This document shows, piece by piece, positions 1-5,931 of a DNA stretch of 10,208 bases. The position numbers and the translations under genes are program-made. The notes under the pieces were generated by a model, which saw only the letters and a program-made list of their open reading frames with translations, did not search any database and was not told where the DNA came from. Source of the stretch: JADZAA01 sp039810485 (lineage in GTDB: Bacteria; Bacteroidota; Ignavibacteria; Kapaibacteriales; UBA961); contig JBDHXA010000096.1 of the NCBI GenBank assembly GCA_039810485.1, positions 1 to 10,208 on the forward strand, given 5' to 3'. Within the stretch, counting starts at the first letter, position 1. Every line of letters starts with the position of its first letter.

Positions 1-324
1 ATCGGCAGGATCTTGGAATGGATTATAGATTTGAATACGGCTGTTTGGCAAGCGAATATTTCGACTGAGGATATTCTCGCATAGAGAAATAATAATGTCA
101 AAATACATGGTTGAGTACTCATCAATACAATTAGAAGATTGTTCTGAAATATCAACTCCATCTTCTGCCATAACTTCAACAGTATAAGAATTTATTCCTT
201 GTGCTTCAATTCCAGCGCTGTAAATTTCTGCAAAATCTCCAGTAAGAACTCGCAAATATCCTTCAGCCATCTGACTGCGGCAAGAATTGCCGGTACATAT
301 CGCCAATAATCGCTTCTTCTTCAT
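1..324 (-). CDS. arsC: ArsC-like arsenate reductase / low-molecular-weight phosphatase, 3'-truncated by window edge
   Basis: Partial gene: the first 108 codons are present and the 3' end lies beyond position 1. The start at 324 (MKKKRLLAIC) is fixed because an in-frame TAG lies three codons upstream. The N-terminus carries the CX5R phosphate-binding P-loop, CTGNSCR with Cys10 and Arg16, followed by SQMAEG, which is typical of thioredoxin-coupled ArsC and the related low-molecular-weight tyrosine phosphatases. It also has SAGIE (36-40), Cys82 in an SLC motif, and a DP pair near residues 105-106 where the general acid sits. In Staphylococcus aureus ArsC, Cys10, Cys82 and Cys89 form the disulfide relay. 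Here residue 89 is Asn, so the usual resolving cysteine is absent from that place. It would reduce cytoplasmic arsenate, or act as a phosphatase. It lies 45 bases downstream of dapA on the same strand with no convincing terminator between them, so the two may be co-transcribed. Confidence 0.85.
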   Translation of the reverse strand, partial: MKKKRLLAICTGNSCRSQMAEGYLRVLTGDFAEIYSAGIEAQGINSYTVEVMAEDGVDISEQSSNCIDEYSTMYFDIIISLCENILSRNIRLPNSRIQIYNPFQDPAD

Positions 325-369
325 AAAATTCTAATGTAGTCATGCATAAATTTTTTAGCTAATCGTCTC

Positions 370-1275
370 TCAGATGCTATAATTAGCTAACAAGCCGCAA
401 TCGTGCAGCGCTTTCGCAAATATGAGCTTGTTATTCTGCTGCATTGAAGTCATCGGCAAGCGATAATTTTCTTCTATCAAACCCATAAGGGAAAGCGCAG
501 CTTTAACCGGAATTGGATTAGTTTCGATAAAATTCAATTTCATTAATGGGAACAAACGGTAATGCAAACGCCGTGATTCTTCAAAGTTGCCTGCAAGTGC
601 ATTGCGAACGCAATCGCCAAACTCTTTTGGTGCATAATTAGAGATTACCGACACTGCTCCGACAGCGCCGCAGGCGATAAGCGGCAGAGCAACCGAATCA
701 TCACCGGCAAGAACGCTAAAACCCGAAGGCGCATTTCGAATTATTTCCATAATTTGCTCCATATTGCCTGATGCTTCCTTGGTTGCAACAACGTTCTTAC
801 ATTCTTCCGCCACTTGAATTTGCAAAGAAGCGACTACATTTTGGGCAGTGCGCGACGGAACATTGTAAATTATAATAGGCATATCTTCAGCTGCATCTGA
901 AACAGCTCTAAAATGAGAGCGAATACCGGATTCTGTTGGTTTGTTGTAATATGGTGTTACAACCAAAGCGCCATCCGCGCCGATTTCTTTTGCTTTGCGT
1001 GTTAGCTGCACAGATGTTCGCGTGTCATTTGTTCCTGTGCCGGCAACGATTTTTACTCGATTGGAGGCATGTTCCAAAGCAAACTGAACCGCAGCAATTT
1101 TCTCGTCAAACGACATGGTGGCCGCTTCCCCTGTTGAGCCGCAAATGACAATGCCCTCAATGCCGGAGGAAATTTGAAAATCGAGCAATGTGGCAAATGA
1201 ATTGAAATCAATTTTCCCATCGCTTTTGAACGGAGTAACAAGTGCTGTATATGTTCCTTTAAAATATGGCGTCAT
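370..1275 (-). CDS. dapA: 4-hydroxy-tetrahydrodipicolinate synthase
   Basis: Cytoplasmic TIM-barrel class I aldolase that condenses pyruvate with aspartate semialdehyde, the first committed step of lysine and diaminopimelate synthesis. The 301-residue length is normal for the family. Visible signatures: GSTGE at 46-50 (Thr48 of the catalytic proton relay), the GTGTN strand at 79-83, YYNKP at 109-113, the catalytic Tyr137 in IIIYNVPSRT with carboxylate-binding Arg142, the Schiff-base Lys166 in VATKEASGN, and GDDS near residues 191-194. All catalytic residues appear intact, so the gene should be functional. The ATG at 1275 starts a typical family N-terminus (YFKGTYTALVTPF). There is no clear Shine-Dalgarno sequence, which is common in Bacteroidota. 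It is transcribed divergently from rsmE, with an arsC-like gene downstream. Related N-acetylneuraminate lyases share the fold, but the motif set favours DapA. Confidence 0.95.
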   Translation of the reverse strand: MTPYFKGTYTALVTPFKSDGKIDFNSFATLLDFQISSGIEGIVICGSTGEAATMSFDEKIAAVQFALEHASNRVKIVAGTGTNDTRTSVQLTRKAKEIGADGALVVTPYYNKPTESGIRSHFRAVSDAAEDMPIIIYNVPSRTAQNVVASLQIQVAEECKNVVATKEASGNMEQIMEIIRNAPSGFSVLAGDDSVALPLIACGAVGAVSVISNYAPKEFGDCVRNALAGNFEESRRLHYRLFPLMKLNFIETNPIPVKAALSLMGLIEENYRLPMTSMQQNNKLIFAKALHDCGLLANYSI

Positions 1276-1309
1276 AGCTTTAAGTCATTATTTATTCATG
1301 TTTTTTTTG

Positions 1310-1343
1310 CAAAAATAGATAAAGGCAAAAGAAGATGCTCAAA
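1310..1343 (-). promoter_or_regulatory. Candidate dapA promoter, Bacteroidota type
   Basis: On the minus strand a TATTTTTG (1310-1317) matches the Bacteroidota -7 consensus TAnnTTTG. A TTTG lies 22 bases upstream (1340-1343), slightly beyond the usual 19-21 spacing. Transcription would begin about 30 bases before the dapA ATG. This is a motif match only. Confidence 0.35.
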
Positions 1344-1365
1344 CATTTTGCATTTTTGCTCTTCG

Positions 1366-1417
1366 TTGCAAAGTTCAGGCAACATTGCTAATTTATTGGT
1401 TTTCTAATTCTTGGAGC
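1366..1417 (+). promoter_or_regulatory. Candidate rsmE promoter and ribosome binding site
   Basis: TTG at 1366-1368 followed after 20 bases by TAATTTAT (1389-1396) is an imperfect Bacteroidota-type promoter. A GGAG at 1413-1416, four bases before ATG 1421, is a good Shine-Dalgarno sequence. It decides the start in favour of 1421 over the in-frame TTG at 1385, which would add 12 residues not typical of the family. Confidence 0.35.
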
Positions 1418-1420
1418 ATT

Positions 1421-2116
1421 ATGGAGTGTCTTTACGCGCCGCAATTATACAGCGGAATGAAATATATAAAAATCATTGGCGACAATGAAATTCGACACAG
1501 CAGAGCACTGAGATTAAAAGAAGGCGGACAAATACTTATAACAAACGGGGTCGGATTGTGCGCAAGAGCATCTATAATGCAGATTGATAAAAATGAAATA
1601 CATGTCAAGATTATGGAAGAGTTGCGTGACTATGGCGAAATCGGAAAACGTTTTGGGCTCGCATTTGGCATTCTTGACAATCGAGAACGAATGGAATTTG
1701 CCATCGAGAAAGCAGTTGAACTCGGTGCGACTGATTTTTATCCGCTTTCATGCGAATATTCACAGCGCGTTACGCTGTCCGCAGAACGAATAAAAACCAA
1801 AATTCTATCAGCAGTCAAGCAATGTTGTCGCGCTTGTATACCAATACTTCACGAACCAAGCGCGCCAAAAGATTTTTCACTGCGAATTGCTCCCACTTTC
1901 GACACTTTTTTGCTTGCCGATGCCAATGGTGAAGCGCCAACGTCAATTTCTGGTTCAGTTATTATTGCTGTTGGACCAGAAGGCGGCTTTTCTCAAACTG
2001 AAATATCAGATTTTTCGGCAAATATTGTGAATTTGCAGAAAATTACTCTAGCGCCGCGTCGTTTACGAGCCGAAACAGCCGCCATAGCTGCATGCGCCAT
2101 CGTCGGCGCGCAATAG
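1421..2116 (+). CDS. rsmE: 16S rRNA (uracil(1498)-N(3))-methyltransferase
   Basis: SPOUT-superfamily methyltransferase that uses S-adenosylmethionine to make m3U1498 in 16S rRNA of the 30S subunit. From ATG 1421 the product is 231 residues, normal for RsmE. It opens with the family-type MECLYAPQL. The N-terminal PUA-like RNA-binding part includes HSRALRLKEG (26-35). The C-terminal knotted domain has EKAVELGATDFYPL (96-109), the AVKQCCRA segment (131-138), the SAM-binding VGPEGGF (184-190) and the knot motif LAPRRLRAETA (210-220), where many homologues read LGPRILRTETA. The open frame extends upstream to a TTG at 1385, but the GGAG before 1421 and the N-terminal similarity favour 1421. It is divergent from dapA and precedes the restriction-modification genes by 92 bases. 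It is probably a core gene that borders the acquired cassette. Confidence 0.93.
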   Translation: MECLYAPQLYSGMKYIKIIGDNEIRHSRALRLKEGGQILITNGVGLCARASIMQIDKNEIHVKIMEELRDYGEIGKRFGLAFGILDNRERMEFAIEKAVELGATDFYPLSCEYSQRVTLSAERIKTKILSAVKQCCRACIPILHEPSAPKDFSLRIAPTFDTFLLADANGEAPTSISGSVIIAVGPEGGFSQTEISDFSANIVNLQKITLAPRRLRAETAAIAACAIVGAQ

Positions 2117-2158
2117 ATTGATAAGCACAATGATCAACAAAATCAAAGAGTAATTTAA

Positions 2159-2200
2159 TTGCCGTTATTTTATTTATTCCCTATCATGTTGGCAGAAAGG
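2159..2200 (+). promoter_or_regulatory. Candidate promoter and Shine-Dalgarno for the methyltransferase gene
   Basis: A sigma-70-like TTGCCG (2159-2164) is followed 17 bases later by TATCAT (2182-2187). AGAAAGG at 2194-2200 is a purine-rich ribosome binding site eight bases before the TTG start at 2209. This supports TTG as the start: there is no ATG or GTG in frame between 2209 and the upstream stop at 2131. A sigma-70-type rather than TAnnTTTG promoter would suit an acquired cassette. Confidence 0.35.
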
Positions 2201-2208
2201 TAATTCAA

Positions 2209-3516
2209 TTGAAAACTCATCATAAAATAATAAACGGAGACAGCCGACAAATGACTGAATTGCCAGACAATTCTGTGCATTTGGCTATTACTTCGCCACC
2301 ATATTGGCAACTCAAGGACTACGGGACAGACAATCAAATCGGTTTCCACGACAGTTACGAGAATTATATCAACAACCTGAATTTAGTTTGGAAAGAGTGC
2401 TACCGCACTCTTCATAACGGTTGCAGGTTGTGTGTGAATATTGGCGACCAATTCGCCAGAGCAGTTTATTACGGACGGTATAAAGTCATTCCAATTCGTG
2501 AGGAGATTATTAAATTTTGTGAGAACATCGGTTTTGACTACATGGGAGCTATTATTTGGCAAAAAGTTACAACTTCAAACACAACAGGCGGAGGGGTTCA
2601 AATGGGTTCATATCCCTATCCACGAAACGGAATTTTGAAACTTGACTATGAGTTTATTCTTGTTTTCAAAAAATTAGGCGATAGCCCCAAGCCAACCAAA
2701 GAACAAAAAGAACTTTCTAAAATGACTGCCGAAGAATGGAATACAAACTTTGCAGGACATTGGAATTTTGCAGGAGCAAGACAAAACGGACACATTGCTA
2801 TGTTTCCCGAAGAATTACCAAAACGACTGATTAAAATGTTTTCGTTTGTTGGCGAAACAGTGCTTGACCCGTTCGCTGGTAGTGGGACAACTGCATTAGC
2901 TTCAAAAAATCTTGACCGAAATTCGGTTGGTTTTGAAATCAACCCTGAGTTTATTCATTACATCAAAGAAAAGTTAGAGGTTCATCAAAAGGATTTAAAC
3001 GGAACAACGTATGAGTTTGTAACGCAACCACCGACTGTAACCGACTTTGAAAAAGAAATTCAAAAGCTTCCTTACATCTTCAAAGACCCGCATACGCTTG
3101 ACAAGAAAATTGATGTAAAGAAATTGCAGTTCGGTTCAAAGATTGACAAAGACAGTTCAAATCAAAGAGAAGAACTATTCACAGTTAAAGAAGTTATCAG
3201 CCCTGAGTTAATTCGCTTGAGCAACGACTTAACAATAAAACTAATTGGCATTAAGGAAGACCCAATCATCAATGGGCAAGCAACCAAATTTCTAACTGAC
3301 AAAACGAAAGGCAAACGAGTTTTCCTGAAATATGACACAGTAAAACATGACAACGAAAACAACTTGCTATGCTATCTCTATTTAGAAAACAAAACTTTCA
3401 TCAATGCTCACTTAATCAAAAATGGTTTGGTGCAAGTGGACAGCAAAATAGATTTCAAATACAAACAAAAATTTCAAAACTTATTTCACGAAGCACATGC
3501 CCAAACCAGTAAATAA
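2209..3516 (+). CDS. Beta-class DNA methyltransferase (probably N4-cytosine) with C-terminal degenerate SNase-like domain
   Basis: Modification enzyme of a Type II restriction-modification system, transferring a methyl group from S-adenosylmethionine to an exocyclic amino group of DNA. The catalytic motif IV, TSPPYW (28-33), precedes the SAM-binding motif I, DPFAGSGTT (220-228), and motif II, GFEINPEF (241-248). That order defines the beta class, and SPPY is typical of N4-cytosine enzymes. The segment MGSYPYPRNGILKLDYEFIL (132-151) and PEELPKRLI (200-208) are also seen in such enzymes. The product is 435 residues, longer than usual. Residues about 322-430 look like a staphylococcal nuclease/OB fold (IKLIGI, GQATKFL, KGKRVFLKYD, LLCYLYLENKTFINAHLIKNGLVQV). 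The nuclease catalytic residues are replaced: by alignment Arg35 becomes Lys344, Asp40 Lys349, Glu43 Pro352 and Arg87 Asn385. The start is TTG. The gene overlaps the endonuclease gene by 20 bases. Specificity, perhaps CTAG, is inferred from the partner. Confidence 0.9.
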   Translation: MKTHHKIINGDSRQMTELPDNSVHLAITSPPYWQLKDYGTDNQIGFHDSYENYINNLNLVWKECYRTLHNGCRLCVNIGDQFARAVYYGRYKVIPIREEIIKFCENIGFDYMGAIIWQKVTTSNTTGGGVQMGSYPYPRNGILKLDYEFILVFKKLGDSPKPTKEQKELSKMTAEEWNTNFAGHWNFAGARQNGHIAMFPEELPKRLIKMFSFVGETVLDPFAGSGTTALASKNLDRNSVGFEINPEFIHYIKEKLEVHQKDLNGTTYEFVTQPPTVTDFEKEIQKLPYIFKDPHTLDKKIDVKKLQFGSKIDKDSSNQREELFTVKEVISPELIRLSNDLTIKLIGIKEDPIINGQATKFLTDKTKGKRVFLKYDTVKHDNENNLLCYLYLENKTFINAHLIKNGLVQVDSKIDFKYKQKFQNLFHEAHAQTSK

Positions 3517-4192
3517 ACGCTTTTCAAAGGAGTTCGGCAAAAAGGAGAAAGTTCTCAATTACGCAACACAAACCTACCAGTTATCACGACCAAATAAAGT
3601 TGGAACTGTGATGGCTCTTATTCGTGAATGTCAACCAAAGACGATTGAAAATTGGGAGAAGTGGTATTTTGAAAACGCAAACACAGACGGGAAAACACCA
3701 ACAAAAATCACAAAGAAAAGTTTAGCGGAATTAGGCGAACGCTTGTATGAAAAAATCAGGGTGATTGTAATTCCCGAATGGACAGAAGCATTTAACCAAC
3801 TTACTTTACAAGACTGTGTTGATTATGTTCACAACCTTACAATCAATAGAACTTATGACGGTTTCATTCGTGAAAAATCAGTTATTGAAGATAATCTTGC
3901 AAAGGAATTTCCAAATGTAAAATTTGAGGAAAGCGACCCCGAACTTGACCATGCAGGCGACATTGATTATCTTGGTTGGGTTGGCAAAAAAGCGTTTGGC
4001 ATTCAAATCAAACCTGTAACGGCAAAGGCAAATTTTGGTAACTATTCTGCGACAGAAAGAATGAAAGCAAGTTTTGGCGACTTCACTAAAAAATTCGGTG
4101 GACAGGTGTTCATAGTTTTCAGCATTGATGACAAGATTAAAAATGAAGAAGTGATTGGACAGATTGCGGCAGAAATTATACGACTGATATAA
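3497..4192 (+). CDS. MjaI-like Type II restriction endonuclease
   Basis: Restriction partner of the preceding methyltransferase. The 231-residue product resembles the MjaI family as I remember it: an N-terminal part with TQTYQLSRPNKVGTVMALI (24-42) and TIENWEKWYFE (49-59), a helical middle, and a C-terminal nuclease core. The core shows a PD-(D/E)XK-like pattern: ELDHAGDID (149-157) with Asp151, Asp155 and Asp157, then FGIQIKP (167-173), where Gln170 and Lys172 would take the (E/Q)xK place. MjaI cuts CTAG, and its partner methylase is an N4-cytosine beta-class enzyme, matching the arrangement here. The family assignment is from memory of the pattern and needs a profile search. CTAG specificity is inference. 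ATG 3497 lies inside the methyltransferase gene, so translation is probably coupled and methylase is made first. No control (C) protein gene is present. The stop codon directly abuts the inverted-repeat element. Confidence 0.75.
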   Translation: MPKPVNKRFSKEFGKKEKVLNYATQTYQLSRPNKVGTVMALIRECQPKTIENWEKWYFENANTDGKTPTKITKKSLAELGERLYEKIRVIVIPEWTEAFNQLTLQDCVDYVHNLTINRTYDGFIREKSVIEDNLAKEFPNVKFEESDPELDHAGDIDYLGWVGKKAFGIQIKPVTAKANFGNYSATERMKASFGDFTKKFGGQVFIVFSIDDKIKNEEVIGQIAAEIIRLI

Positions 4193-4210
4193 TGAGCCCA
4201 CTCCGAAAAG
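4193..4210 (+). repeat. Left terminal inverted repeat
   Basis: Left 18-base arm of the MITE-like element, identical to the reverse complement of 4364-4381. The match stops at both ends (4192/4382 and 4211/4363 do not pair), which defines the arm exactly. Confidence 0.9.
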
Positions 4211-4363
4211 TCGGATATATTTCAAATCAAAGAAAACATGGTGAAAAAGTACAGTTTTTACTCATTTTATAAGAAATAAACGGCAAAAAAGCGTCTTTTT
4301 AGCTCTTAGAAGAGATGTTTTTTTGAAATAGCGATTCTTTCGTCTGCAATTTTTATAAAACAC

Positions 4364-4381
4364 CTTTTCGGAGTGGGCTCA
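4364..4381 (-). repeat. Right terminal inverted repeat
   Basis: Right 18-base arm of the MITE-like element, exact reverse complement of 4193-4210. Confidence 0.9.
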
Positions 4382-4706
4382 GATATTATGTTGAAAAAAA
4401 TAACTTTGAGCATGTATTGCAATCGGTGAATTCAACTGTAAAGCATAGCTGTTGCAAATATTTTTTTGGAAACCAATTTTTGAGTATATAAGTATATAGT
4501 TAAAGAAGCTTAAAATCAACGGATTGCAATACTCTTTCGAGAGGAATCTCAACATCGTAATGCTTCTGGCAGTTGTATTGCTCATCAAACAACCAGATGT
4601 TTCTTGTGCTCTATATTTTGCGAGTGCATCGGTCTTTCTCGTGAGAATAAGGATGCAACCGTTAGATTGTCTGTGTTTTTATTTACAGAAATCCTCTTGA
4701 ATAATT
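4382..4706. other. Non-coding, probably decayed stretch
   Basis: About 325 bases between the inverted-repeat element and the ModE-type gene. The longest plus-strand frame with an ATG is 46 codons (4560-4700). The minus-strand frame at 4379-4588 is 69 codons, low complexity and overlaps the inverted repeat. Neither has a ribosome binding site or a recognisable motif. A minus-strand segment around 4500-4610 has a protein-like look (H-Y-D-V-E-I-P-L-E-R-V-L) but is bounded by stops, so it may be the remnant of a gene. I see no RNA gene here. Confidence 0.5.
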
Positions 4707-5054
4707 TTAGATTTGCAATCCAATGCTTTCCTTCAGGATAAATTCAGCAACTTTGCTTTCAAGGTTGTGAAATTCGACGATTGCCAGTTTGCCTGACTCG
4801 GTTAATGCAGCGCCTCCGCCATGCTTGCCGCCGAGGTGTTTTTCCACTAATGGCTGATTGGCGCGTTCATTCATTTCTTGCACCATTTGCCATGCCTGAC
4901 GGTACGACATTTTCATTTCCTTTGCCGCTTTGAGTATCGAGCCGCTGCAATCAATCCTTTCTAAAAGTTCAACTCTGCCTTTGCCTAACAGCTTCTCGCC
5001 GTCAGAGAAAATCCAAATGCGAAAATTAACCTGATTTTTTTTTGTTTTGCTCAC
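4707..5054 (-). CDS. modE: ModE-type molybdate-responsive transcriptional regulator (HTH domain only)
   Basis: DNA-binding regulator with a winged helix-turn-helix of the ModE N-terminal (LysR-like) kind. Residues 39-62 (GSILKAAKEMKMSYRQAW and onward) form the HTH, and the wing holds the diagnostic GGKHGGGAALTESG (75-88). This corresponds closely to the GGKGGGGAVLT segment of Escherichia coli ModE. The product is only 115 residues: the two C-terminal TOBE/Mop-like domains that bind molybdate in full-length ModE are absent, so sensing must work differently or need a partner. The start is GTG at 5054. It is the last gene of the minus-strand group that contains a molybdopterin-fold protein and a TonB-dependent receptor. 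It has its own candidate promoter in the 217-base gap before it. ModE-like operators lie upstream of the receptor gene (7957-8023), which makes this regulator the obvious candidate to bind them. Confidence 0.85.
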   Translation of the reverse strand: MSKTKKNQVNFRIWIFSDGEKLLGKGRVELLERIDCSGSILKAAKEMKMSYRQAWQMVQEMNERANQPLVEKHLGGKHGGGAALTESGKLAIVEFHNLESKVAEFILKESIGLQI

Positions 5055-5100
5055 AAAAATTACATCTTAATAGTAAAGAACATAGTATTATATTTTTGCG

Positions 5101-5132
5101 CAAAATTATACATCAATGGCAATCTTTCCAAT
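5101..5132 (-). promoter_or_regulatory. Candidate promoter of the ModE-type gene, Bacteroidota type
   Basis: On the minus strand TAATTTTG (5101-5108) is an exact TAnnTTTG match. It has ATTG 20 bases upstream (5129-5132), the expected spacing to the -33 element. Transcription would start about 40 bases before the GTG at 5054. A sigma-70-like pair, TTGATG-N18-TATAAT, overlaps it. The rest of the 5055-5271 gap shows no gene. Confidence 0.45.
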
Positions 5133-5271
5133 ACAGAAACTGATGAGCTTGCAAATAAAATTGAAATTGCATAAAATACGGCATTTATCAGAAAAAATAT
5201 TTCCTTCCTGAATAAGTTAAGCAAAGAGAAGAGTGAATAACTGAAGATACAAGCTATCAGGATTATTAATC

Positions 5272-5895
5272 TTAGTCAACTCTATGAACAGCTATTTCGC
5301 TTAGCCAAAAAACATGACGCGGACCTGTGCGCTTGTCGTTTTTGCATATCAATATCATATTACCTTGCTGTTTGATTGGCTGACCGTTTTCTTCAAACAT
5401 AACGTACACATTATCGCCGGTGGGGTTATTATAAATTTCCGCCCATGAGAATGTTGCTTTATAATTGTCGGTGGCGCTCGCCACAATATAAAAATTTCTG
5501 TCCTTGTGATTTGTTTGCTTTATAGAAGCTCTGTCGAGAATATCCCGAAGCAGCACTCCTCTGCATGTTCTGTCTGTTTTTTTCGTTGCCCCGCTCTGAC
5601 ATACTACCGTAACATTCTTGATAGTTGCGACTTGCATCTTTTTAAGCGAATCAACGTTTAAAATAATTGGATGAGCGACTTCTCCGCTTACTTTTACGCT
5701 TTTGCTTACATACTTAGCGCTGTCTTCAGCAGAAATTGGCGTCATGCAAGCATCCATTTTGCCGCCCTTGCGCGATTCGGACATGCTTTCTGTTTTATTG
5801 AAATGAGATTTGGCTTCTTGCGACAAGCTGCTGCCATTGTTGAAAAATACAGAGCATGAAATACAAGCAAGAGTGAAAATAAATGATTTTTTCAT
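5272..5895 (-). CDS. Small periplasmic molybdopterin-dependent oxidoreductase-fold protein (sulfite oxidase family)
   Basis: The 207-residue product begins with a Sec signal peptide (MKKS, hydrophobic 5-18, probable cleavage near 25-26), so the mature protein is exported. Residues about 66-206 resemble the sulfite-oxidase/YedY molybdopterin domain. Visible elements are VSGEVAHPIILNVDSLKKM (69-87), VTVVCQSGATKKTDRTCRGVLLRDIL (95-120) and the closing RHVFWLSEIAVHRVD (193-207). Cys99 is placed like the conserved cysteine that ligates molybdenum in this superfamily. A second cysteine, Cys111, sits before the GVLLRD turn. The domain is at the short end of the family and there is no dimerisation domain, so it may be a minimal oxidoreductase or only a cofactor- or oxyanion-binding protein. 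The gene starts 36 bases after the receptor gene, so the two are very likely one operon. The substrate is unknown. Confidence 0.75.
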   Translation of the reverse strand: MKKSFIFTLACISCSVFFNNGSSLSQEAKSHFNKTESMSESRKGGKMDACMTPISAEDSAKYVSKSVKVSGEVAHPIILNVDSLKKMQVATIKNVTVVCQSGATKKTDRTCRGVLLRDILDRASIKQTNHKDRNFYIVASATDNYKATFSWAEIYNNPTGDNVYVMFEENGQPIKQQGNMILICKNDKRTGPRHVFWLSEIAVHRVD

Positions 5896-5931
5896 AAAAA
5901 CTAGAGATGATTTATTAATGGTAATATAAAA

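Larger units (their letters stand above)
4193..4381. mobile_element. MITE-like element, 189 bp, with perfect 18-bp terminal inverted repeats
   Basis: The ends TGAGCCCACTCCGAAAAG (4193-4210) and its exact reverse complement (4364-4381) flank an AT-rich interior without a credible ORF. The flanking heptamers GATATAA (4186-4192) and GATATTA (4382-4388) match at six of seven positions and could be a slightly diverged target-site duplication. Perfect arms with a 153-base loop, no coding capacity and possible duplication suggest a non-autonomous miniature inverted-repeat element, or the fused ends of a deleted insertion sequence. The left end begins immediately after the endonuclease stop codon. 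I cannot name the parent IS family. A long hairpin acting at the RNA level is the alternative. Confidence 0.65.

Noticed and set aside
355..390. Inverted repeat TTAGCTAAT / ATTAGCTAA as a dapA terminator
   Set aside because: The stem is weak and AT-rich with an 18-base loop, one arm is inside the dapA coding end, and on the minus strand it is followed by A's rather than T's.
1385..1420. Extended rsmE start at TTG 1385
   Set aside because: The added 12 residues do not resemble the RsmE N-terminus, and ATG 1421 has a GGAG at good spacing.
4193..4381. The 18-bp inverted repeat as an intrinsic terminator of the endonuclease gene
   Set aside because: The arms are separated by 153 bases and there is no T-run after the right arm.
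4379..4588. Minus-strand 69-codon ORF
   Set aside because: It overlaps the inverted repeat and has a low-complexity composition. No motif was seen.
4560..4700. Plus-strand 46-codon ORF with a hydrophobic start
   Set aside because: No ribosome binding site, no recognisable family, and it sits in an AT-rich decayed interval. A frame this short is expected by chance.
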